Shown here: positions 25,857 through 32,695 of the stretch, in pieces | Numbering within the stretch: the first letter of the stretch is position 1 | How the letters are laid out: each line of letters begins with the position of its first letter | NCBI GenBank assembly: GCA_041391665.1 | Contig: JAWKNO010000001.1 | Span: 1,240,001-1,304,000, forward strand | Direction of reading: 5' to 3' | Source: Bacteroidia bacterium | Lineage (GTDB): Bacteria > Bacteroidota > Bacteroidia > J057 | Length of the DNA stretch: 64,000 nt | The notes under the pieces: generated by a model | Databases searched by the model: none | Told to the model about the DNA's origin: nothing | Seen by the model: the letters and a program-made list of their open reading frames with translations, nothing else | Program-made: the position numbers and the translations under genes

Positions 25857-26906
25857 TTAGTCAAGGTAAATCGGGATGTTACCCCCTATTACGTTGTTTA
25901 GGTCAATTGAATTTTTTGCAAACTCAAAAGCAAACCTAATCTCACGACCAGAACCAATAACCTGATAAAACGATGTAGCAAATACTATTGCAGTATCGTC
26001 GTTAACAGCATTATTCATTCCGATGACATTTGAAATGAAACGGCGAATTTGCTTTGCTTGACTTTCTGAATAACAAGAGTTTAAGAAAACGCAAGCAACA
26101 TCGTTTGAGAAAAGTTTGAACAAATTCGCAAGTGGTTCTGACTGTACAATTTCAGCCTTATCTGTTTGATTATTAAGCAGAGCAATACCTTCGGTGGTAC
26201 CATGTCCCGAAAAATGAACAAAATGAGGCGAAATATCTAAAAGGGCTTGTTGCAAATCTTTTACCCTAACTGCTGTTACTTTAATAAATTCAAACTTGTC
26301 TCGGTGCTTTGACCTCACAATCTCCGCCTCTATCTCTCTCATCTCTTTATCAAGTCTTAGTGGGTTGCTATTGAGGGGATTTGCGGCAAGAAACAATATT
26401 TTAATTTTGTTTTGACTGCGTATCAAGGCTTCTACTCTCTTTTCATCTGCCTGGACTTTGTCACCAATATTTACATAGTAGTTCGTTATCGAATCGCCGC
26501 TTATGATATCGCCGCTTCCTGAATGTTGCTTATGAATATCTCCTATGTGGACATCGCCTCCTGCTGATATGTTACTTCCTGTAACTACGTTCTTGACATT
26601 TTGAACAGTAAACTCTTCCTTTTTGGGTTTTTCTATCTCTGTTTTTTCTATTTTATTCAGAAGGTCAAGGAAAGAAAAATTGATTTGATTTTTTGATATT
26701 GTTTCCTCTCCATGAGAAATTACTCCTACTCGTATTTCTTTTTGAAGTTTGTTGTATCTTGAAGACAGCAGGATTGCTTCGTTTAGGTAATTGTCTCCGT
26801 CGGGATGTAGTTGTTTGAGAAACCCAAGCAATTCTGTAATGGCATCCTCAATCCTGCCATTGGCAATCAGTCCTTTTATATTTAATATTATGTGCTCTTT
26901 GTTCAT
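25857..26906 (-). CDS. EAD11-type CHAT-domain (caspase-like) protease
   Basis: 349 residues. The N-terminus (~1-85) matches the effector-associated domain EAD11 pattern: ILNIKGLIANGRIEDAITEL, ILLSSRYNKLQKE, then ISKNQINFSFLDLL. A short beta-rich Gly-Asp segment (ISAGGDVHIGDIHKQ; GSGDIISGDSI, ~112-140) links it to a CHAT protease domain with the catalytic pair in FVHFSGHGTTEG (His, ~234) and VFLNSCYSESQA (Cys, ~277). EADs mediate homotypic contacts in bacterial conflict systems, bringing proteases to sensors or effectors. ATG lies 26 bases after the attI-like boundary; a membrane protein gene follows. Probably an abortive-infection style immune protease (family knowledge plus inference). Confidence 0.87.
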   Translation of the reverse strand: MNKEHIILNIKGLIANGRIEDAITELLGFLKQLHPDGDNYLNEAILLSSRYNKLQKEIRVGVISHGEETISKNQINFSFLDLLNKIEKTEIEKPKKEEFTVQNVKNVVTGSNISAGGDVHIGDIHKQHSGSGDIISGDSITNYYVNIGDKVQADEKRVEALIRSQNKIKILFLAANPLNSNPLRLDKEMREIEAEIVRSKHRDKFEFIKVTAVRVKDLQQALLDISPHFVHFSGHGTTEGIALLNNQTDKAEIVQSEPLANLFKLFSNDVACVFLNSCYSESQAKQIRRFISNVIGMNNAVNDDTAIVFATSFYQVIGSGREIRFAFEFAKNSIDLNNVIGGNIPIYLD

Positions 26907-26932
26907 TTTTTGTTTTCCTTTTTATTGCAGGG

Positions 26933-26975
26933 AACATCAGTGTATCCGCAATATTGCGTATATCCCCTAAATATC
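26933..26975 (-). other. attI-like recombination site, copy 1
   Basis: A ~42-bp segment directly after the recombinase stop, ending GGATACACTGATGTT on the - strand. The same segment occurs at 32269-32311 (almost identical) and 45541-45584 (diverged, same length). All three stop matching at GATGTT, after which each has its own gene 25-26 bases away. This is what is expected where different cassettes are inserted at one attI. Confidence 0.6.
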
Positions 26976-27580
26976 TTCTAGATCCATGTCCTCCAGCGGA
27001 CTGCGCAGTTTCTCCTCCGCGTCCTTCCGCACATGCAGAAACCGCTCCGTCGTTTTGATAGATTCGTGCCCTAATAGGTGTTGTATATACTGCAAATCAG
27101 TGCCTCGTTCTAACATACCTGTGCTGAGCCTGCCGAAGTATGTGTCGCAAAACTATGCCGCAATGTATGCACCGTCGCAAACGGATTGATACCTGACTCC
27201 GCCACCGCCCGCCGCATGATCTGCTGCACACTTCGCGGGCTGTAGCGCTCGTCGTTCAGACCTTCAAATAACCAATACCTAGGTTTATAAATTTGCTGAT
27301 ATTTCTTCAACATTCCAAATATTTTGTCCGATAGTATCACATATCTGTCCTTCTTTCCCTTTCCGGCTTTAATAAATATTTGTTTTCTGTCAACCAACAG
27401 ATCATCGAGCCGCACATTTACCGATTCGCTGAGCCGCAAACCCGCAGAATATATCAGAGAAAGAATACATCGGTGTTTGAGGTTTTTTACTGAGGTCAAC
27501 AATTTCTGTACCTCATCTTCGCTCAATACCTCGGGTAACTGATCTGCTCTTCGGGGGCGCAGGTCGTAAAATTGCCGTTC
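26967..27580 (-). pseudogene. XerC/IntI-like tyrosine recombinase, frameshifted and Tyr-less
   Basis: Catalytic domain only: LPEVLSEDEVQKLL, box I Arg in SAGLRLSES, Lys in AGKGKKDRYV, HTLRHSFATH (HxxR). A 23-bp insertion (27117-27139) then shifts the frame; past it the protein resumes as MLERGTDLQYIQHLLGHES and KTTERFLHVRKDAEEKL, ending SPLEDMDLEDI. The position of the nucleophilic Tyr (usual TTxxYxHV) is Phe here. Upstream of 27580 the N-terminal core-binding domain is unrecognisable. The gene is therefore inactive three times over. It lies immediately upstream, on the same strand, of attI-like copy 1 and the CHAT cassette; its 3' end also survives as a relic beside the other two attI-like copies. 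Confidence 0.85.
27117..27139. repeat. 23-bp insert of the CTTCGGCAGGCTCAG repeat class
   Basis: Inserted between the codons for ATH and MLERG of the recombinase; its core on the - strand is ACTTCGGCAGGCTCAGCACA. From memory it resembles a very widespread short bacterial repeat (CTTCGACAGGCTCAG type). Length 23 breaks the frame. Confidence 0.7.
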
Positions 27581-28055
27581 CTATACCGTGTCCAGTAATA
27601 GCCTTCCTCATGGTTGTATTTATTGATGTACTGCGAATTTCGTAGTATCGCTCAAAGACGCATTGCGCGTTTGAGTCGAAATAGTGATATACAAGCTCTG
27701 TCTTTTGTTGCGTCCAGCAATGGAAAAAAATTGCAAAAGGTAAATTTAGCCCCAAAATAAGCTATCCTTCCCCCCTCACCTCCCCGCAAACCAGTCCATA
27801 TACAGCTCCAGCCAACTGCTTAAAAAGCAGGGCAGGTTGAGGAGTTGGGACTTTCTGTCTTTTTTGTCCTCAATTTTCAGCCATTTTTCCCATGAGAAAC
27901 AGGTACTTCGATGAGCGGGTACTCTACATTAGACCTGGTGCAGCTTAGGGGAAGGGGACACTGGGACTACGCCTTTATCAACCACCTGGTAACAACCCTT
28001 GTCAATCTGAGCTTTTTGGGCTTAACTTAATGGGGTTGAGCCCATGTTATGCACC
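27581..28055. other. Gene-free stretch: recombinase debris, repeated 180-bp module, MITE right end
   Basis: 27581-27770 holds decayed sequence upstream of the recombinase. 27781-27969 is a ~185-bp module repeated at 32460-32646 (~95% alike) with a fragment near 45728-45760; on the - strand it can be read as KIEDKKDRKSQLLNLPCF to YMDWFAGR, followed by a stop, perhaps the tail of a lost gene. 27971-28041 is the right part of the type A MITE (compare 42181-42251), ending CTTAACTTAATGGGGTTGA next to a GCATAAC half site at the end of the hydrolase gene. Confidence 0.55.
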
Positions 28056-28700
28056 TTAATTTACTACATCTTCAATGATTTTCACGATTTCATTCGCACG
28101 ATTATATATCATAAAATGCCCTCCATTATTTATCACTACTGCTCCTTCTATTCTTTTGCCAGGGAAGATCCGATCTTTATTTCCATGAATCCGAAGTATT
28201 TCAGCTGAGTTCCCCAATTCCTGCCATTCCATTATTTTATTAATCGCCCAACGTAAAAATCTAATATCAGTTTCCCTTACGATTTCTTTGAGCATTTTTT
28301 TCTCCTGCTTTTCCTTTACACTGAAAAAGTAAGGGGCAAACCATTCTCCTGCCTTTCGCAGAAATACACCACCAAATAATTTATCAATTCTCACCCTTCG
28401 TAAAATTTTGACCGGAAAACTGAACTCTTTTGGAGTTACAATGGACGAAACCAGAATGATTCTTTGGCAATTAATTTTTCGACCCATCTCCTGGGCAATT
28501 ATCCCTCCAAATGAAACGCCAAGAAGGGTAATCCCTTCCTTTTCTTCTATTTGATCCAGCAATTTCTCTACGTATGATTCCAGTGATTCTTCTTTTGCAG
28601 GAATGGACCAATGAATTAATTCTGTATCGTATTCTTTAAAATTCAGCTTTTCAAACACCCTGGCGTCCGCACCTAGACCACTTATTAAATAGATTTTCAT
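28056..28700 (-). CDS. Alpha/beta hydrolase
   Basis: 214 residues, short but complete. MKIYLISGLGADARVFEKL gives the first strand and oxyanion region; nucleophile elbow GVSFGGIIAQEM (~82-93, Ser in GxSxG), acid Asp in IHGNKDRIF (~175) and catalytic His in NNGGHFMIY (~199) complete the triad. No signal peptide, so cytoplasmic; esterase or lipase-like substrate unknown. It is preceded by attC-like hairpin B and its stop lies within 3-12 bases of a GCATAACATGGGC half site, so it looks like a single-gene cassette in second position after the NB-ARC pair. Confidence 0.88.
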   Translation of the reverse strand: MKIYLISGLGADARVFEKLNFKEYDTELIHWSIPAKEESLESYVEKLLDQIEEKEGITLLGVSFGGIIAQEMGRKINCQRIILVSSIVTPKEFSFPVKILRRVRIDKLFGGVFLRKAGEWFAPYFFSVKEKQEKKMLKEIVRETDIRFLRWAINKIMEWQELGNSAEILRIHGNKDRIFPGKRIEGAVVINNGGHFMIYNRANEIVKIIEDVVN

Positions 28701-28717
28701 TTTTCTTTAATCTTGGT

Positions 28718-28805
28718 GCATAACGTTTGCACTGCCGCCCGTGCCGCCCTGCGTTGGCTTTGCGGGTTGGGCTTTGGGCGGCATGGTCGGCAGTGCTTTG
28801 TTCGC
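28718..28805 (-). other. attC-like hairpin B (after the NB-ARC/partner pair)
   Basis: On the - strand: GCGAACAAAGCACTGCCG, TGCCGCCC, loop, GGGCGGCACGGGCGGCAGTG, CAAACGTTATGC. AAC pairs with GTT, AAA/CAAA spacer, then GCACTGCCG/CGGCAGTGC perfect 9-bp arms and a second GC-rich stem. GTTATGC is, from memory, a real R' variant in integron attC sites (e.g. Vibrio repeats). The cleanest of the complete sites here. Confidence 0.65.
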
Positions 28806-29202
28806 TTTATTTTTATTCAAAATCGTCACCAAGCCTAAAACCACCTTCTTTTGACTCAAACGAACTGTCTTTCACCACATTTTTATTAGTGAAATCGCCT
28901 TCAACTTTAATCAATTTATCTCCAATGATGATTTCGTCTTTTGTTTTTACGTCAAGATTGTCTGCAATATTTTTACTTCTGTTCTCAAATTTTGATGCAG
29001 TATTTAAGAATGAATTTAGTTCCTTGACAAACTTTTCATCTTTTAACAAGGTCTGCAATTTTGTTTGAATCAAGTTCTCTTGGTTTTTAATGTTGACAAA
29101 ATCATCTGATGAAGACTTGTGCTCAATGTCATCAACTAAAAACCATGAACGTATCCAAACTAATGAAGAATTAATAAATTCTTCTGGGAACTTTTTTACA
29201 AT

Positions 29203-30186
29203 AGACTTGTTCTGGTGTAAGTGATTGATAGTCAAAAGTAGTAACTTGTAGAAAAAAGAGAAAATGGGTATATCATATACGTCGATACGAAGTGAACGGC
29301 AATGGCGATCGAGCACAGGTCTGACCGAAGAGCAATTTAAAAAATTGGTGAGATTATTTGGGGAAGCCTACGAAGAAATGTTTGGAGAGTCCTTGACAAG
29401 ACGTCAGGAAAACCAGGCTTCGCCCTCGACGTTTCAGACGTATGAATCGTTGCTATTTTTTGGACTGTTTAGCATCAAAAGTGGGTTAAGCTATGACCTT
29501 CTGGGCTTGAGTTTTGACCTGGCGCCCTCGAATGCGCATGCAACGCAGGGGATGTGTTTAACGGTTCTACAGGCCGCGCTGGCGCGAGGGGGCTATCTGC
29601 CGCGGCGGGAATATGCCACCGAAGAAGACTTTATGGAACACTGGAAAACGGAATCCGATATCATCATCGATGCAACCGAGCAACGGATCCAACGCCCTGT
29701 GAATCAACAGGATCAGAAAGATTTATACAGTGGAAAAAAAAGACCCATACCCTGAAAATGATGATTTTTGCCAACGCAGATAAATGCATCCGTTACCTCA
29801 GTTATGCCTATCAGGGCACTTGTCATGACTTTACGATTTTGAAAATGGAGTTGCAGCCGGAAAAGGGGGGATGGTTGGATCACCAGACGGTCCACGTTGA
29901 TTTGGGCTATCAGGGAATCGAGAAAATCTATCGCATGGGACAACTGCAAATCCCGGAGAAGAAAAAGAAGAAAACAGCTTTGAGCGAAGAGCAGAAAAAG
30001 TGCAATCGGGAGAAAAGTTCTTTTCGGGTAAAGGTGGAAAATTCCATCGCCGGAATGAAACGATTTCGCTTTATGAGTGATCGTATCCGGACAAAAAATA
30101 TCTGTTTTTACAATAAAGTCGCCGGAATTTCCGCCGGTTTATGGAACTTTAACCTAACTAATTGAGTATCAAACCAGAACAAGTCT
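29203..30186 (+). mobile_element. 984-bp insertion sequence (IS5-like, two-frame DDE), copy 1
   Basis: Perfect terminal inverted repeats AGACTTGTTCTGG / CCAGAACAAGTCT, flanked by direct AAT repeats (29200-29202 and 30187-30189). Near-identical copies at 35141-36124 and 42774-43757, all exactly 984 bp. A 3-bp A-N-T-like target duplication and a transposase in two frames fit IS5-family subgroups such as ISL2/IS427/IS1031. Confidence 0.95.
29264..30165 (+). CDS. IS5-like transposase made by -1 frameshifting (copy 1)
   Basis: First frame 29264-29755 (163 residues) has an HTH_Tnp_4-like N-terminus (SSTGLTEEQFKKLVRLFG; TYESLLFFGLFSIKSGLSYD) and the first catalytic Asp in DIIIDATEQRI. The second frame ends at 30165 and has HVDLGYQGIEKIY (second Asp) and KVENSIAGMKRFRFMS (Glu). 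Joining by a -1 slip on the eight-A run at 29734-29741 (0-frame codons GGA AAA AAA AGA) gives a 300-residue DDE_Tnp_4-type protein reading YSGKKKTHTLKMM across the join. The same break exists in all three copies, so it is a programmed frameshift, not decay. Confidence 0.9.
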
Positions 30187-30242
30187 AATTTCATTCTTGG
30201 TTATTATTCCAAGCAAAAATTCTAATGCCTTTTCCGCCATTG

Positions 30243-32243
30243 TTAATTATTTAATGATTGATTGATTTTATCCTGCCATTCAGTTGCGCTAACTAAAAGG
30301 GGATGATTTTCTTCGTAGTAGGAATTAAATATTTCTATTGCCCTTGCCATAAACTTTTTCGCTAATTTTGTTTGTTTATTGTCATAATAGGTTGCTGCAA
30401 TACTCCAAAAAGTTTTTGCTAAATCAGGGTTTTGATTGTCATTAAAAGTCAACCTGATTTTTAGTGATTTTTTGTGGTAGAACAAACTCCGTTCAAAATT
30501 CCCTAAATATCTATAAGTGTTGCCAATATTGGTGTAGGCTGCCGCTAAGTAAGAGTGATTATTGTCTAATGTCTTTTCCCATATTTTTACTGATTTCTTA
30601 TAAAAGTATAAACATTTTTTGTAATCATCAGAGTAATAATAAGTATTACCTAAATTATGAAGTGATTGAGCAATTTCTTTGCTTTGTTTTGGATGAATTT
30701 TATAGCGAATGGCTAATGCATTTTGATGCGCCATTATACTTTCTTCATATTTTTCCAAAAATGTTAATGTCTCTGCTTTGCTGTTTAGTGCATCCGCTAA
30801 TCTTTCAGAGTTTTGACCGAAAACATCTTCACATAATTTAACAGCAGAGCCTTCAAATCGCAATGCAGTTTCGTATTTTCCAGAAGAAAAATAAAACATT
30901 CCTAATGATATCATCATTTCACCCAACAGAGAATCATCAACCAAGAATTTTTTTCTTTTTGCACTTATCACGTCAATTAAATTTTCAGAAAACATTATGA
31001 ATTTACCTTTCTTGATTGGCGATTCGCTTTCGGCATAATTTACTTTCAATTTTTCATTTATGTAATTAGAGTATTCAATAAATTCAGATAATTTGAACTC
31101 ATATTTCTTCCTTACAACATCACTAATTATAGGATGCATTCTAAATGTATCATCTTGTTTGCTCCATTGTAAAAATCCTTTTTGAACCAACCAATTTAAA
31201 TTTTTAGTCAGATTATCCTTTTTTTCTGATGGGGATTCAATTTTCAAAAATTCCAATAGATTTATCTCGGGCGTTTTTGAGTATGATAAAAAAGTACTTG
31301 GAAACAATGAAAAATGTTTTAAGAAATTTTCTGTTTCATCTTCAATTTTATTTACTTTCAATACATCAATCAGATAGTCCACTACTGCGTAAATACGTTG
31401 ATTTTTGTTATGAGCCAGTTTTGGCATATTTGGATACGAAATATTCATACCCTTTTTTTTTAACAAATCCAATATTTCTGACAGCCCCCACCTATAAGAT
31501 TGTCCTAATTTTGATATAATTTCTATTAAAAGTGTGTGTTTTTCAATTAGTCTTAAAATTTCTTCTACTTTGGAATCGTCCTTTTGGTAGTTATAGTGAT
31601 GATAAAATAGTGTTTTGGCATTTACATCAGATAGTTCACTTAACTCGAATTCTAAAAATCCAATCAATTTTTCTCGTGATGTTACAAGTACCTTCCAATT
31701 AGGACGTAATGCAATATTGTCAATAATTGCGGCATGTTCAATGTCTTCCGATGCATTATCAATTACCAACAAATTATGTGACTCTTTATCCTTTATTTTC
31801 AATTGTCGCATTCTGTTGATGAGAATTTCAAAACAATTCTTCTGCCAATCAGCATCTTGTTGAGTTAAATCAAATTCTGGTTTTAGTCTTAAACTATCAA
31901 CCAATTGTGTTTCGTAGATGAATGATTCAAGTGTATTCTTGTTAATATTAATCCAGGCAACATAGTTATATGAATTCCTGTGTTTCGCAATAAAATATTT
32001 AGCAAGAGTAGTTTTCCCAATGCCACCTGTTCCATTTACAAGAATGACTTTATCATTTTCATCAAACAGTTGTTTGAGTTCTTTCAATTCAAATTCCCTT
32101 CCTATGACATCAGATTCATCTACATAAGGTAGTGTATTCAAAGTAATGGGTATAACATATTCTTCACCGTTTATAAAATACTTATCTCCTACATGGACAT
32201 CACCCTTTGTATAGATAGCACTTTTATAAACAATATTTTTCAT
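30243..32243 (-). CDS. NB-ARC (STAND) ATPase with C-terminal TPR repeats
   Basis: 666 residues from ATG 32243 (MKNIVYKSAIYTKGDVHVGD); an open frame continues 30 bases upstream, but this start lies 26 bases from the attI-like boundary like its counterparts. Order: Gly-Asp beta motif (~8-16), NB-ARC with VIGREFELKEL, Walker A NGTGGIGKTTLAKYF (~69), Walker B NLLVIDNASED (~162), sensor WKVLVTSREKL, winged-helix region, then TPR units (~430-660: ALRFEGSAVKLCEDVFG; YFYKKSVKIWEKTL). STAND ATPases of this shape act as ligand-gated oligomerising switches in bacterial immunity. No effector domain is fused; the partner gene two bases downstream, now broken by an IS, probably supplied it (inference). Confidence 0.9.
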   Translation of the reverse strand: MKNIVYKSAIYTKGDVHVGDKYFINGEEYVIPITLNTLPYVDESDVIGREFELKELKQLFDENDKVILVNGTGGIGKTTLAKYFIAKHRNSYNYVAWININKNTLESFIYETQLVDSLRLKPEFDLTQQDADWQKNCFEILINRMRQLKIKDKESHNLLVIDNASEDIEHAAIIDNIALRPNWKVLVTSREKLIGFLEFELSELSDVNAKTLFYHHYNYQKDDSKVEEILRLIEKHTLLIEIISKLGQSYRWGLSEILDLLKKKGMNISYPNMPKLAHNKNQRIYAVVDYLIDVLKVNKIEDETENFLKHFSLFPSTFLSYSKTPEINLLEFLKIESPSEKKDNLTKNLNWLVQKGFLQWSKQDDTFRMHPIISDVVRKKYEFKLSEFIEYSNYINEKLKVNYAESESPIKKGKFIMFSENLIDVISAKRKKFLVDDSLLGEMMISLGMFYFSSGKYETALRFEGSAVKLCEDVFGQNSERLADALNSKAETLTFLEKYEESIMAHQNALAIRYKIHPKQSKEIAQSLHNLGNTYYYSDDYKKCLYFYKKSVKIWEKTLDNNHSYLAAAYTNIGNTYRYLGNFERSLFYHKKSLKIRLTFNDNQNPDLAKTFWSIAATYYDNKQTKLAKKFMARAIEIFNSYYEENHPLLVSATEWQDKINQSLNN

Positions 32244-32268
32244 TTTTTTTATTTTTATAGTTGAAGCG

Positions 32269-32311
32269 AACATCAGTGTATCCGCAATATTGCGTATATC
32301 CCCTAAATATC
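32269..32311 (-). other. attI-like recombination site, copy 2
   Basis: Same segment as 26933-26975 (GGATACACTGATGTT end on the - strand), following a relic of the recombinase C-terminus (SPLEGRDFEDI then stop, from 32312 upward). Beyond GATGTT the sequence is specific to the NB-ARC cassette, whose ATG is 26 bases away. Confidence 0.6.
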
Positions 32312-32695
32312 CTCAAAATCCCTACCCTCCAGCGGACATCCTTCCGCAAATACCGATTATCTGCAAAGAACGTCAGCCAAGTATCTGAATCTACCAATAT
32401 TTTCCATCACTCCAAAAAATTTCTCTGGCGGTAGCATTTTTCTGTCTCGCTTCTCACCTCCCCACAAACCAGTCCATATACAGCTCCAGCCAACTGCTTA
32501 AAAAGCAGGGCAGGTTGAGGAGTTGGGACTTTCTGTCTTTTTTGTCCCCAATTTTCAGCCTTTTTTCCCATGAGAAACGGGTACTTGGATGAGCGGGTAC
32601 TCTACATTAGACCTGGTGCAGCTTAGGGGAAGGGGACACTGGGCGCTCCGCGCCGCATTAAAACTTAGTTGTTGGGTGCAGAATTCTCTTTTCAT
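32312..32695. other. Gene-free stretch: recombinase 3' relic, repeated module, attC half site
   Basis: 32312-32345 on the - strand encodes only the last ~11 residues of a recombinase. The remainder to ~32460 matches 45585-45730. 32460-32646 repeats the 27781-27969 module. 32641-32682 is an attC-like left half (- strand: GCACCCAACAACTAAGTTTT, then GCGGCGCGGAGCGCCCAGT) directly after the cyclase gene; its R'' ACCCAAC fits RYYYAAC. The right arm is missing: the module joins in the middle of the stem. Confidence 0.5.

Larger units (their letters stand above)
28813..30240 (-). pseudogene. Small partner gene of the NB-ARC ATPase, split by IS copy 1
   Basis: Start ATG 30240, only two bases after the NB-ARC stop (TAA-CA-ATG), so the two genes were coupled. 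The first 17 codons (MAEKALEFLLGIITKNE) precede the IS; the rest resumes at 29202 (IVKKFPEEFINSSLVWIRS) and ends at 28813. Removing IS 29203-30186 and one AAT duplication gives an uninterrupted 146-residue protein. The C-terminal third has a Gly-Asp beta motif (DEIIIGDKLIKVEGDF) like those in the NB-ARC and CHAT proteins. No family name is known to me. At present it is broken; a chimeric frame reads antisense into the IS. Confidence 0.8.

Noticed and set aside
28813..29316. Single 167-residue - strand gene
   Set aside because: Its first 38 residues are antisense to the IS; the real gene is the IS-split partner of the NB-ARC ATPase.
29264..29755. IS first frame as a pseudogene with a frameshift mutation
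   Set aside because: All three copies share the same break on an A8 run, so it is programmed frameshifting.
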